NCBI GenBank assembly: GCA_021234155.1 | Contig: JAJEKV010000427.1 | Coordinates: forward strand, 60,001-124,000 | Direction: 5' to 3' | Source of the DNA: Isoetes taiwanensis | Lineage: Eukaryota; Streptophyta; Lycopodiopsida; Isoetales; Isoetaceae | DNA length: 64,000 nt | Shown: one piece after another, positions 47,074-58,379 of the stretch | Layout: each line of letters begins with the position of its first letter | How positions within the stretch are numbered: position 1 is the stretch's first letter | Program-made: the position numbers and the translations under genes | The notes under the pieces: generated by a model | The model's input: only the letters and a program-made list of their open reading frames with translations | What the model was told of the DNA's origin: nothing | Databases searched by the model: none

Positions 47074-49500
47074 TTAGCTTAGCTGCTTTGGAGTCTTGAA
47101 CTCTTCCCTTTCCAAGGTAACTGTGTCTTCAGGAGTGTCTTTCTCCAACTCTTGATCAAAAGGGCTTATAGGTCTATTGATCTGATCACTGTCAATTTCC
47201 CGACCGGCTGGAGTTACAAGTCTTTGGGGCTGGTTCCCCAATCCTTGGCCAGATGGACTTACAGGACTATTGCAATGCACAGCATCAATTCCCTGGCCTT
47301 CTGGAACTGGAAGCTGTGGGTTTGAATTACTTTCCAAATCCCCTGTGCCAGGTGTATCCTTTACATGTTCCACAGCAATGGAGGACTCAATTGTTGTATC
47401 TTTATTACTCAAAACTGGACCACAGACCTCTAATCCTTTGGGAAATAGTTCCATATTTGGAAGGGAGATTCATTGTTTGTGTTGGCTGTCAAGGGAGAGA
47501 TTTTAGGTGAGCTCGGTTCTCCTTTCTCCACGGCATCCAGTTGACTCCTCGGAGGAGGAATAGCTCCCCATTCTCCTGGGGGCTCCCTTATTGTGAGAGC
47601 CATGGAGTTATTCTTTGATAAGACTTTTCTTCCTCCATAACCCCTTTCCCTTTAGCATCAGGATTGTTTAGGACCTTTACTTTAGAGGAGTCCTCCATGA
47701 ATTTCACCTTTTTTTTCCATTCAGTTCTCTGTCTCCTTTCCAAACTCTTTCCTGCCTCCATTTTAATCCTCTCCTTTTCCCTTTCTTCTCGATTTTTCGC
47801 CTCCTCCTTTTTTTTTTTTCACTCCCATTCTTGTTCTCACTGGATCTTTTACGCCTTGCCTTTGTTGGGTGTGACCCACATTTCCTCCTTTTTGGGTCCC
47901 TGTTTCCCTGGTTTATTTCCCTTGGACTCTCTTTTAGCTCCCTTTCTCCTTTTTCTGATTCTCCCCCATGGAGTCTCAAACCACAAGCCAGAGCATGGCT
48001 GTGGCCGGACCTTGCCATCTGAGCTTTAGGATTTTGGGATTACCAAAGTAATCCACAAAATTTTATGTCGCCTGGGATTGGCTTTAGAAGATCGATTTGA
48101 GCCCACACTCTTGGAGCTTTATCTGGGGAAACTTCCCAGCTAATAATATTTCCAGTCTGCTGGAACAAAGTAATCAAGGATTGCTCATTCCAGTACATCG
48201 GGTTTAGGCCTTGTAGCGATGTCCAGGCCGGGTGATATAGTTCTGAGAAATTCAGAGGGTCAAAGGAAGGATACCATTTTTGAAAGAAAAACTGAGTGTT
48301 AGCCCTGGAAATGGTTCCTTGTTTGAGTAAAAGGGTAGTCATTTTTCGGGTTATTACTACACTCAACCATAAAAAGGGAAGTCAATCCAAGATATTTTGT
48401 TGATTGCTACCCCCTGTTCCATTCTCTCCAACTCTCCTTTTAAAAACTGAAGTCTTACCCCCTCATGTCGGATGCAGCCAATGAGCCCTCGGGATTTCAG
48501 AAACTTTAGTTTACTTTCTACAGCAGCATTACGGAGAGGCTTACCCACAAAAACCGGTTCCTTGTCTGTCAATAGTTCCTTTCGCACCTCTTCCCCCACT
48601 TGATTTGAATACTCCAGGATTTGGTCCACTGCCTCCTTCTGACATTGCAAGGTCCCCACTTGTTACACACTAGCACCTCTAGTGATAACCAACGCACCAA
48701 AAGGGCGGATCCTTCAAGGAAATCGTTATCCAATGGGCCCCAACCTTTCCAGGCTTTATCCCATACCCCATAGACCATATCAATTCCTCCCCCTCCTCGA
48801 GATGCTTGCCCTCAAGCATGTGGAACACACCAATGTTGCCACGAGGAATTGAACCTTGGCTCTGATACCAAATGTTACACACTAGCACCTCTAGTGATAA
48901 CCAACGCACCAAAAGGGCGGATCCTTCAAGGAAATCGTTATCCAATGGGCCCCAACCTTTCCAGGCTTTATCCCATACCCCATAGACCATATCACCACTC
49001 CAGAGGAGCGCCTGGTGTTCACCATATCTGCAGTAGAGGTAAGAAAATCTCCAAAAGCTAGGAAATCCTTCACCTTTTCGCCCTTCTCCACCGCTGCTAG
49101 TTGGCCTGCAATCTCCCGAATCTGACTGTGTCCCTTCTCACTTAGGGTACAAATAATATTCAATAACTCTGCATTCCCATTTTCCCTTTTGTCATTTCTC
49201 ATATCCGGTCATTGTTGTCCCTTTTCCCCCAAATGCCCCCTTTCGCACCTTTTGCACATTTCCCAATCTTCTCTGGGTCATCCCAACTGTTGACCGTTCC
49301 CTGGACAACTCCGCCTGTTCAACTACATTCCACGAATCTTTCCCTTTTTTATCCATTTCTTTTCCATATTTTCTTTGTTTTTTAGGTTTCAAACCGCAAC
49401 AATCCACACTCCTAATCAGAACTTTCACAACTATTTTATTATCCGGTCCACCTAACAAGGTGTGTATGAAAGACACCTGCTGCACTAACATTCCTATCAC
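47074..49500 (-). pseudogene. L1 ORF1 (DUF4283-type), broken by a TRIM
   Basis: At 48366-48040 the minus strand encodes FFFQKWYPSFDPLNFSELYH, then MYWNEQSLITLFQQTG and RVWAQIDLLKPIPGDI. This is the RNA-binding DUF4283 pattern of plant L1 ORF1 proteins (KRWHPNFDP, FWNEExL, YARVCVEIDL in the family). A Lys/Arg-rich stretch (48018-47704) and a Pro/Gln-rich C-terminal part with repeated SPxGQ/DQ motifs (47454-47074) follow. The 334-bp TRIM at 48661-48994 interrupts the N-terminal half, and several frameshifts divide the frame. Likely role: packaging L1 RNA. Confidence 0.65.
48661..48994 (-). mobile_element. TRIM retrotransposon (334 bp)
   Basis: Two identical 122-bp LTRs (48661-48782 and 48873-48994) flank a 90-bp interior, with CCACT duplicated on each side (48656-48660, 48995-48999). 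On the minus strand the LTR starts TGATATGG and ends GTGTAACA. Two bases later comes TGGTATCAGAGCC, the primer-binding site complementary to initiator Met tRNA. GAGGAGGGGGAGGAA before the 3' LTR is the polypurine tract. It encodes nothing and must be moved in trans. LTR identity points to very recent insertion. Confidence 0.93.
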
Positions 49501-50345
49501 CTACAAACTCACCCACCCAAGATTCTAACAGCAAAACCTCGGGTACCGAGGGACCCACGAGGAGATGATGGGAATAATTCTACGGGAAGAATCTATTGTA
49601 AACCAAACTCTCCCATAGCCGAGCACTCTCTCCCTCGAGCCATCCACAAGAGAATCTATCTCCTTGGATCACGATCGTGAAGAGCTTCATGTTTTAGGGT
49701 TGAAAGTTTTCTGTCCTCCCGCCCGCGCCTCCGCCATCTCGGTTGAAGAAATTTACATTAACTGTTCCAAGTGAACATTCTTAGACGTGCTTGCTCCTTG
49801 AGAACCCTCCCATCTGGACTCTGGCAAGAACCCGTCTCTCAGCTCCCCTCCACATGGTTGTTCAGTTTCTAAGCATGTCACAACTTTCTCCCAGTAAGTG
49901 ATTAGGGAGTCCATATGATTTTTCTTAAGAGTGGAGGTGTGTTTCCATTTTGAACATCATCCCAGTGCGTTATATAATCCCTGATGCCCTTCACTAGTTG
50001 GCTAGAGTCTTTAACAGTCTTGAAGGGAGGTAGTGGTTTTGGCTGCCCTTTAGGAATAAGAACTTCACCTGTAGCACCCCGTTGCCACAACTCGATTCCT
50101 TGTACATGCATCCACAACTTGTCACCTGGTCTCCACTTATATTGCATGATTGATATTCCATTCCTAACCCAAAACTTGAACTGAAGCGGCTTTGTGTGTC
50201 CTATGAACTGATCCTTACCATCTAACAAGTATCTCTCGACAAATGATTTCCAATCTGCAACCTCATCCATCAAGAAAGCCATTGGGTTGGGGTCAATGCA
50301 GCTCTCAAACACATCCATTAGTTCAGGGAGACTAGTCACGTTTTC

Positions 50346-50447
50346 TCTCTTTGAGGATCAGCATGATTTGCCCTCCACTTCTTCTCCCAACAGTCGGTGT
50401 ATTGCTCCTTTAAGTTGCCCTTCTTGTGTCTTCCAATGGGCTCCCAA
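50346..50447. repeat. 100-bp block duplicated from the DUF7869-type gene
   Basis: Matches 42211-42309 in the same orientation (CTTTGAGGATCAGCATGATT, then CCCAACAGTCGGTGTATTGC, then CTTCCAATGGGCTCCCAAT). At 42211 it is the coding sequence for the YTDCWEKK region. Here it lies upstream of the same gene's 5' fragment, out of order. Confidence 0.85.
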
Positions 50448-50884
50448 TCTACTTATTTAAATTGTTTTTTCCCGGTTCGCTAACGCCGGCGCTAACACTT
50501 TTTTCGGCAAAAGTAACGCTTTTTCCGGCAAATATAAGCCGAATTTCCAATTTCCGGCCACAATTTCCCTTCACCCCGTTTTTTTTTTGCAGTGCATACG
50601 TTTTTTCTGGATGTGGCGGTGGATGCGTTACAGGGATGTGTCGGTAGATTCATCTGGTCCATTATGCTCTTTTGCAGCGTTGAAGATCTGTTGTTGAAGG
50701 TGCGAAGCTGCTCTAGCCGTGAAGCCACATTTGATATGTTTGTCAAAAGCAGCATGCCCTGCTATAGAATGGAACTCTACGTTTAAGAGGAGCGGATCGA
50801 TCTACACGAACCTTTGTTGCTGCGCAAACAGAGATAAGCTTGAGATTTTGTCGGTTTGATATAGATTTTCAAATCTAGGGCTTT

Positions 50885-51726
50885 ATGTTTCTAAGAGTTT
50901 TTCAAATTAAACTAGATAATGCCCATGATGTGGTGAAAATTGCAGAGAAACTATTTCAATGTGGTACATCTGAGTGGACTGAAAATGGAAGAAAAGTTCG
51001 GAGATACTTCTGGGAAATAAAACCTGAGGATATCAACAGGAAAAAGGCTTGGGGTGCAGAGACAATTCCAGAAACCAGGCAAATTCATTCAGTCCATGGA
51101 TTCAGCACAGGAAATCCAACACAGCTACCTACCAGAAAGCTATCATGTTTTTGCAGCAATTGTTTGGGTGGAAATGGGACATGTGTGAGAACAAATTGTA
51201 TGTAGATGAATGGAACCTTGTAGTCGTTGAACTATCCTCCAATGTTCATGCAGATGTGGAAGAGACCCGCAAGTCTACCAGGCCACTATACTCAACCTTG
51301 GCAAATGTACTTGCAGAAGCACTCAGAGAAGGAGACAACTTTGCAGTTGTTGCACCTAAAGAGAATGAGGAGGATTCTGTATTTTGGATGTTGCTATGCA
51401 CCAAGCCAAAATTTGAAGTTGAAAATGACTTCAAGCAGAACAGAAACTGGTTTGTGAGAGGTGAAACCGTTGTGGAGGGCATTTACTATAGAAAGAAGCC
51501 TCGGTCAAAGGTGATGTATGAGTTGTGCACAAACGAGCCAAAGTCACTTGTATTCTCTACTCAAATTTGTGCTATTCGAGTTCCCATGCAGCAGATCAAG
51601 AAAGGTGCTCGAACTGTTTACAGGCTAGACCAGGCAGATGAGGAAAAGATTCTAGAAAACTTGCCCGAGGTTTTATCTGATGAAGATATCATGTCTGATG
51701 AAGATATCATGTCTGATGAAGAATAG
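50885..51726 (+). pseudogene. Transposon C-terminal protein: Cys cluster plus beta-domain plus acidic tail
   Basis: The first frame (50885-51205) encodes NAHDVVKIAEKLF, RRYFWEIKPEDI, then RQIHSVHGFSTGN and RKLSCFCSNCLGG. The second (ending at 51726) continues YVDEWNLVVVEL. It then has a domain with SVFWMLLCTKP, WFVRGETVVEGIYY and SKVMYELC, and ends in an acidic DEDIMS repeat. The order 'IHSxxG, RKLSCFCxxC, beta-domain' is one I associate with C-terminal ends of large DDE-type transposon proteins. One frameshift near 51195 separates the frames. The C-terminal 18-bp repeat (TCTGATGAAGATATCATG, about 2.5 copies) lengthens the acidic tail. Upstream, 50470-50600 is GC-rich and may be its promoter. 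Confidence 0.45.
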
Positions 51727-52135
51727 TTTTTTCTGGAGCTACAGTATGACGTCAGCTGAGATCCTAAGTTCATTGTTGAACACATTCTTACAGGTTAGAA
51801 AATGATTCAGAAATTTTGAATATATGTTGTTGTGTCTTGCCTTGTTTGGGAATAATAAATCAGATTAATTAAACATATCAGTATAATTTAAATAAACATA
51901 TCAGTATAATTTATGGCGCTAGTCCTAAGCGCTCCCTAAGCGCTCCAAAAAAAAATCATACGGGGGGAAAATCGCAGCTCCAGATCGCTCACACCAGTAG
52001 CTGGTTGCAGCATTATGTAAGTTCCTATCTATTTTGATAATGACAAAACAGATGGAATTGCTTCAAAAAATTTTTGATTCCGTAGAAGAATTGAAGGAGC
52101 AACATTAGGCCCTTCTTGAGAAATATGAATTAGCT
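51727..52135 (+). other. Spacer; probable 5' end of the second LINE
   Basis: AT-rich with a short duplication (TATCAGTATAATTTA twice at 51878-51913), followed by a purine-rich stretch starting near 51945 that leads into the LINE ORF1. The LINE 5' end is not defined. Confidence 0.4.
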
Positions 52136-52783
52136 ATGGCAGAGAATCCAGGATTGAAACAGGAAATTGTCTTCCTTCGTCAGGAAGTAGGAGAGATAAA
52201 GAAATCGGCATCTGATACACGGCAAGAACTTCAAAATTGGAAAACAGAGCAGGAAGATAATGATGAGGATGAGAGTGATGATGGAATTGATGAAGCAATA
52301 AAAATTGCAGAACAGGTTGAATCCAGGGTGTCAACACTTTTACTTGAACGAGCTAAAGAGGATGAAGCACGTGCATCAGAGCGGATGTTTGAACAAGAGG
52401 AAAGAACTATGAGAGCGAAGAATCTTCTTGTTACTGGTCTTAAAGAAGAAGAAGGTGAGAATATTAACGAAGTTGTTAATTTATTTTTTAGAGAGAGCAT
52501 GCATTTGGTAGATCCAGGAGTGTTGTTTTGCAGAAGAATTGGTAAAAAGATAGATGGCAGAAATAGATTGATATTGTTAAAATTTGCTTCAATTGAAGTG
52601 CGAACAAGGGTGATGCAGCATAGAAGTCATTTGAGAGGGCAGAAGCTCTGGTTAAATGATGATTTAACCATGCAGCAGCAAAAAGAGAGGAAGCAGCTGT
52701 TAGATGAAGTGAAAAAACATAGGGACGAAGGCAAAAATGCTTATATTGTCAATAATAAACTGGTCATCCGCAATAAGGCATAG
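52136..52783 (+). CDS. LINE ORF1 protein (coiled coil plus RRM-like)
   Basis: An intact 215-residue frame. The N-terminal half is a Glu/Lys-rich coiled coil with an acidic EDNDEDESDDG patch. From about residue 95 it reads KNLLVTGLKEEEGE, CRRIGKK, RLILLKFASIEVRTRVM and LRGQKLWLNDDLT. That is the RRM-like/C-terminal pattern of L1-like and CR1-like LINE ORF1 proteins, which coat the element RNA. The upstream sequence is open in frame to about 52040 (MELLQKIFDSVEELKEQH, then a TAG), so the true start may lie further upstream. Confidence 0.65.
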   Translation: MAENPGLKQEIVFLRQEVGEIKKSASDTRQELQNWKTEQEDNDEDESDDGIDEAIKIAEQVESRVSTLLLERAKEDEARASERMFEQEERTMRAKNLLVTGLKEEEGENINEVVNLFFRESMHLVDPGVLFCRRIGKKIDGRNRLILLKFASIEVRTRVMQHRSHLRGQKLWLNDDLTMQQQKERKQLLDEVKKHRDEGKNAYIVNNKLVIRNKA

Positions 52784-52799
52784 GGATTTCAGGCCCTTA

Positions 52800-55167
52800 G
52801 GCTTCTTATATGGAACATACATGGCTTGAATGAATCTAAGATTCTAAGCAATGCTGAACTATTTAACAGTTGTGATATTTTGGCACTCACAGAAATATGG
52901 GAATATGAAACCAAAAGGCTTACGCAGATTCCAGGCATGGTGCTTTTGGATTCAGTTTGGAATCCTTTAGGGGACAGCAGAAGGGAATGGGGAGGTGTAG
53001 CATGCTATGTGCGGAAAAATCTGACCAAAGCAGTTACAATTGCTAGCAAAGATGTGCACTCACAGTATATCTGGCTACAAATTAAAAACAGGAATACTTG
53101 CTTATGTTGCGATTGCTTATTTTGCACCTTTGGATCCTATACCGGCTGCGGTCTATGGTCAAGAAGGTCTTTGCATAGATGATCCTTTCATTCATTTAGC
53201 TGCTGACATCTCTAATTATGTCCAAAAAGGACCAGTTTTCATTACAGGGGATCTGAATGGGCGAGTTGGGAACAAACAAGCTACGATATTATCTGGAGAG
53301 GGAAATGCTCTATGGTTGCTTGAAAATAAGGAAGAAGCTGATAGATGGCTCCGACGATCATTATATATCGTCACAAATAAAATGGGTAAGCATGTTTTGG
53401 AATTGTGCGAGTCCTTTAGCTATATAATATAATCTATAATGGATTATGACGTTTCCGAGTCGCATAAAAGCGTGCATTTCATATAATGGATAATGGATGT
53501 TTGTAATCAGATCTTCTTTTGGGAGATCCAAATTTTGTGCAAATGGTATCATCTTTTGAAGTTCTTGACAGAACTCCAGATTCAGACCATGCACCCTTGC
53601 TTTTTTGCTTAAAGACTAGTATTGCTAGAAGTGCGTCAGATATAAGCTGGTTGAAAAGTATGAATAAATGCTGTCTGAAAGACTTGAGAATGTGTGTTGG
53701 GGAGATGCAATTGACCAGCAATCCAAAATGCTCCAGGGGATAATTTTAGACACGGCCAAACAAGTGTTTGGCTACTCTAAATTGAGAAACTCACGATGGA
53801 GAGATTCTAAATGGTTTGACCGGGAATGTTGGGAAGCAAAGAGGGCCTGCAAGATAAAAGCTAATGATTCTGCCGCGGTAACTCATTATAAGAGTTTAGT
53901 GAGACAAAAAAAGAGAAAATGGCTTTATCATCATCAGGAAATTTCCCTGACTACCATGGCTACCGATCCTAAAAAGTTCTGGAATTTGAAAAAGAATCAG
54001 ACACTAACTGGTAACATTAGCAAGACAGACTTATTAAATCTGGTCACATCGCTCTATAATACGGCAGATATTGATGGTTTTGCTTTTGACAAAGATGCAT
54101 CTCCTATTTTCACAGATGAAGATGTGCACAAAGCACTAGCTAAGATGGCAAATGGAGGAGCATGCGACTCAACTGGTATGTCTATAGAGCTTTTTAAGTG
54201 GGGTGGGTAGCAACTTCATAGCTTGTTAGCAGAATTTTATAATCAAACTCTCATGCAGGGCAAGTTTCCTGAGGATTGGTATTTGAACAGAGTTGTTCCT
54301 ATTCATAAATCTGGATGCAAAGATGATGTAAGAAATTACCGAACAATACTAGTAGGCAACACATTTGCAAAATTATTCGCATCTATGCTGGAAAGCAAGC
54401 TATCCTCCTGGGCAGATGAAAATGAGAACATAGCATTTGGACAAGCAGGTTTTAGAAATAATCACTCCACACTGGATCATCTTGTTACTCTTAGAGTGTT
54501 AGCAGAAGGAGCTAAAGGTTCTGGCAATAAAAGATTTTTGGCATTTATCGATCTTGCCAAAGCTTTTGATACTGTAAATAGGAAGGATCTTGCTTCTAGG
54601 CTTGATATACTTCAAGTACCGGCAGAACTCAAACAAGCTGTAGCATGTCTATATAATCAGGTTCTTATTGAACTTTCTTTTCCATTCACAGGAACAGATC
54701 GAGTTGCTAATACTATTGGTGTCAAGCAAGGATGCCCTTGCTCTCCGACGCTTTTTGGTTTATTCATTGATGAGCTAGAAGGTTGGATGACACGATTAGG
54801 CGGTGTAGGCACAAAACTTGGTAAATATATGATACAGCTCTTGTTGTTTGCTGATGATATAGTGCTAATATCTAGAACAGCCACTGGTTTACAGCAACAT
54901 CTAGATGTTCTGCATGCATTTTGTGTAGAGAAGAATATGAAGATAAATGTCCTGAAATCAAAAGCAATGGTGATTGGAGGGCGAGATCCTGTTGTTTTCC
55001 ATATAGAAGGTGAACCACTAGAAAGGGCTTCTAGTTATAAATACCTAGGTATTGATATATCAGATAATTATAAATGGACACTAGCTGCACAAAAACGTGC
55101 CTCAGGTGGTTTGCGGGCATTGTACAGTATGATTCATTTATGCAGAAGTAATAACCTTGATCATTAA
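52800..55167 (+). pseudogene. Second LINE, ORF2: endonuclease and reverse transcriptase, 3' truncated
   Basis: The endonuclease begins LLIWNIHGLNESK (52805) and contains ALTEIW, ITGDLNGRVG and SDHAPLL. The reverse transcriptase follows with NGGACDSTGMSIELFKW, NRVVPIHKSG, GQAGFRNNHSTLDHL, FIDLAKAFDTVN and GVKQGCPCSPTLFGLF. The FADDI catalytic box is intact. One in-frame TAG lies at 54208. Frameshifts occur near 53070 and 53440-53520, where an AT-rich patch interrupts the endonuclease. The protein stops at LCRSNNLDH, before the C-terminal domain normally found in this type. This is not an L1-clade sequence. Confidence 0.75.
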
Positions 55168-55383
55168 CCATCATTCAATTAAATTGGGATTATGTCTTGA
55201 TTTTGGGACAAATTTCATATTGCAAGTTTTTTAGTAACTTGATAAAAGTCACAATATGTTAACATATAATCACACACCTTAATATAAATTCACACCTTAA
55301 CTTCAAATTACAAAATCATATATCATGAAACTCAAGTAGTACACAACTTTTATTAACTGTGATTGATACATAGTAACTGTTTT

Positions 55384-58347
55384 TCATTTTTCCACCAGCA
55401 TCCCCAAGGATATGAGAACCTTATTCCTTACATCCTGAGGTATTGTAACTCTCGCTGTTTTACTAGGAATAGTTTTTGGAGTCCACGAGTACAATACGGT
55501 TTCAATGTCTAGCCAAAGATCAGGATCACTAGGATTTCTCCTCCACCTCTTTGTCCAACAATCTGAATATCTTTCTTTATCGGTGACATTACTCAACTGA
55601 TGTACTGGACACCACCATTCCACGCGCACCTTATTGAAGTTAACATCACCTTCTTCTTTGCAAATATCCGAGATAGTGTATCCCAACCATACTGGATAGG
55701 TCTCTAGATCTGCTGGTTTTACTACTACAAATTGGTGGCACTCCCACGCCAAGAGAAGGTTCATAACAATCCATGCCTAGATATTTTGGCCTATCCTTCT
55801 TAGGACCAACATAGTGTTTATCAGATTGAGGAGGAGCATATGCCTTCACAATGCTACTAATGGTACCATCATCTTCGTCAGCACCAGCTAATGTTTTCCA
55901 CTTACTTTTAGGGGAACCACCCTTCTTTTCGGCTCTTCTCGAGGATGTGTCTACCTCATCCAACAAGTTGATCACCTTCTTCCAATAATCTATCAATGCA
56001 CGATTAGTCTCATCTCGAATTAGTTTGCCAATGCTTGATGTAGTCATTGATGCCATCCTTAGTCAATCCCAATTGCTTGACTTCTTCAAGCTGGTTTTAG
56101 AGCTTTTGGTTGACCAGAGGTATCATAGGGCTTGCCATTTGCATCCTCGTGCCAAATTTCTGCCCCACCTCTCCACTTCTCCTCATTTTCCATTGCATGA
56201 TTGGAATCCCTTCTCTCACCCAAAAGTGAATTGAAGAGGTCTAGAATGACCTTCCATGTCGAGAGCATAACCATCCACAAAACTCTTCCAATCAGGCACT
56301 TCTTCTATGATAGATCCTATAAGAGATGGATTTGTACATCCATGAAATATTTCCAATAGCCAGGAAAGTTGGTAGCTCGTCACTGTCTCAATACATGACT
56401 ATATTTTCCAAACAATGCATCCACATCCTCATGAGTATGTCCAGGGCATTAGGAACCCCAAATTGACTCTTTCAAAAAATACCCACAACAATTAAGTAGG
56501 ATAGGAAAGAAAACATCCATTGTTCTTATTTTGACCAAAGACAATTATCTAGTTGCAAGAGGAGTTGGGCAGATCTCGAGGTTTAGCACGAGATGTTGAA
56601 GCTCCAACATGTTCATTAGGTCCATTCCTCCTAAATCTTGCCTTGCTAAACTTTTCAATACTATTAGGGTTCCATCCAACAATGCACTATGTAGTGCCTG
56701 GCTAGCTGTAGGATCCTGTAGGTGACCATTGTAACCCTTCTCATAGTTTCTTAAACACCTCATGATACTCCCAATGTGAAAATCTGGACCATCACTCCAC
56801 AACTCTAAACTGAAATGGCCATAATAGGTCGAGAGGCGCCCATGCAATATTGCCCCATCATTGAAATCGCAAAGGGTATGATCTTCCACATGACTTAGGA
56901 ATGTACTTGAATTGTGGAAGACAAGTCTACACGTTGGTCCATTTTATCATGTATAATACATAGATAGTTATTAGGTTCCATTGCAGATAAGGTCCTCCAC
57001 ATCCAATAAGTTGATCTACATGATAGTTGATCCATCATATGGTCCTTCATATGTTCCCTTATCTTTGCCCTTAGACTTGGTTGCAGGTCTTATCTAGTGT
57101 CTCCTTCAGCTTAGCACATAAATTGCACTTGGCAAAGTTGTTTGAAGTTGCTATGGTCACATGCTTGAAATGCTTATTCCATAGCCTACTAAAACTGGGC
57201 TGGGATATAGAGGCCACTCCAAGTTCCCGAAGCAATGCATTTATTTCCTCTAATATGCTCTTCTGGGTACAATGGGATGGCAATCTCTTTTCAACAATAA
57301 CTCTACCCTGTTCATCCTTCTTACTCTTATGTGGCATGTTTTCTGCATTGAAATCCACATATCTTTCAAATATTTCCTTTGCAGCTATAGTTCTTGAGGT
57401 AGGCCTTACCAGGCCAAAGTGTTCCCATGCAATGCAATTTTACTACCATTTTCATGTCTCTTTTGTGGGTTATTGCCAAGAAGAGGTTGGAATTCCATGT
57501 ATAGCCATCCATGCTTTTGAACATATCCACTTTCCATTCAATGGGAATCTTTTCTTCTTTGATCTTTCATCCCTAATTGCATAGCCAAATATGGTGTACA
57601 TGAAATTCCTCCCGCTATCACACTTATGTTCCGATATGTAGCTCTTGCTACCACCATCTCCTCTATTGTGAACATTCTAATACTGAGGAGGCCCAACAAC
57701 ATTCACTTCCTCTAACCTTCATCGGGGCTTCAGGAGAACAATCATAATCGACTTGCATCTTTTGGTGGGATAATATTTGAAAGTTGGAAGTGGCCTCTTG
57801 CTACACGTGTGAACATTATTGACAATGGTTCTACATCTATAGGAAACATGTAGTCCCCCTCGGGTTTAATATGTCCCTAGGCCATGCAACAATAGTTGGA
57901 ACCTCTAGTTGCTTCACACAAGCAAGGCATTCTTGTTTGCCTGAACCCTTTTCCTTCCAATTGTCATATAATTTTTGAGATTGCCACACCTAACCTGTCC
58001 TCCCTAATCTTTCATCATTCCTTTGCATTGATAGGATCCGCTAGAACAATAATCCTTCTCCCTCGCTGCCTCTCCTGTTGCATGCATGCGGGATCTTGAC
58101 CTTTTGTTTTTCCAATCGACCCAGTAGTATAAAGTACAATTTCCTTTCCTTTGGCATCATCCTTTTCATTTGAGGTCTTTTCCTTTCCTTTGCCATCATC
58201 AACATCATTTGAGTCTTTTTCCTTTCCTTTGCCATCATCAACATCATTTGAGGTATTTTCCTTTCCTTGGCCATCATGTTCATTAGTTGGGGATTTTTCC
58301 TTGCCTTGATCAAAGCATCATTGGGGCTTTTTTTTAGCATTTTGCAT
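55384..58347 (-). pseudogene. DDE/integrase-like gene (DUF7869 type), copy 2
   Basis: Starts at 58347 (MQNAK) and ends at a stop at 55384, giving roughly 950 codons if introns are absent. From the N-terminus: (SNDVDDGKGKEKT) repeats at about 58290-58170; a helical segment NALLRELGVASISQPSFSRL followed by CNLCAKLKETLDK (57358-57071); then CDFNDGAILHGRLSTYYGHF and HIGSIMRCLRNYEKGYNGHL (56889-56700). LDNC..QNKN is at about 56545, GHTHEDVDALFG at about 56440, and the C-terminal YPVWLGYTISDI domain (55700-55600). The core matches the DUF7869 integrase-like family, which I take to be an RNase H-fold transposase. Frameshifts break the core in several places. The C-terminus is complete, unlike copy 1. 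Confidence 0.65.
58174..58290 (-). repeat. In-frame 39-bp coding repeat
   Basis: About three units of 39 bp with GCCATCATCAACATCATTT, encoding NDVDDGKGKEKTS on the minus strand near the N-terminus of the DUF7869-type protein. Copy 1 has only about one and a half units with a different sequence between them (9940-10020). Confidence 0.8.
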
Positions 58348-58379
58348 GCCATTGACCTAGAATGCATAAAAACATATAG

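Larger units (their letters stand above)
42542..49766 (-). mobile_element. Full-length L1-type LINE
   Basis: About 7.2 kb on the minus strand, ending in a 20-nt poly(A) (T-run at 42541-42560). It is flanked by CCAAGTGAACATT at 42529-42541 and 49767-49779. It has ORF1 and ORF2 in the order typical of plant L1. The precise, long target duplication shows target-primed integration and a fairly recent age, although both ORFs now contain frameshifts and a TRIM has inserted into ORF1. Confidence 0.85.
42080..50340 (-). pseudogene. Third DUF7869-type gene, C-terminal part, interrupted by an L1
   Basis: The 5' part (50340-49780) encodes MTSLPELMDVFES, then VADWKSFVERYL, LQFKFWVRN and WRPGDKLWMHVQGIELWQRG, corresponding to the degraded stretch 56300-56100 of copy 2. 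The 3' part (42541-42080) encodes FVLVRPDDEPIWLGVALSDV, then FQVQYWEPIG and YTDCWEKKW. These match YPVWLGYTISDI, VEWWCPV and YSDCWTKRW of copy 2. The L1 sits between them with a 13-bp target duplication, so removal of the L1 rejoins the gene. The DDE core further upstream is absent. The protein is clearly diverged from copies 1 and 2, so this is a different family member. Confidence 0.55.

Noticed and set aside
47704-48029. Overlapping frames of about 100-120 codons on both strands
   Set aside because: The minus strand is the Lys/Arg-rich part of L1 ORF1; the plus-strand Phe/Ser-rich frame is its mirror.
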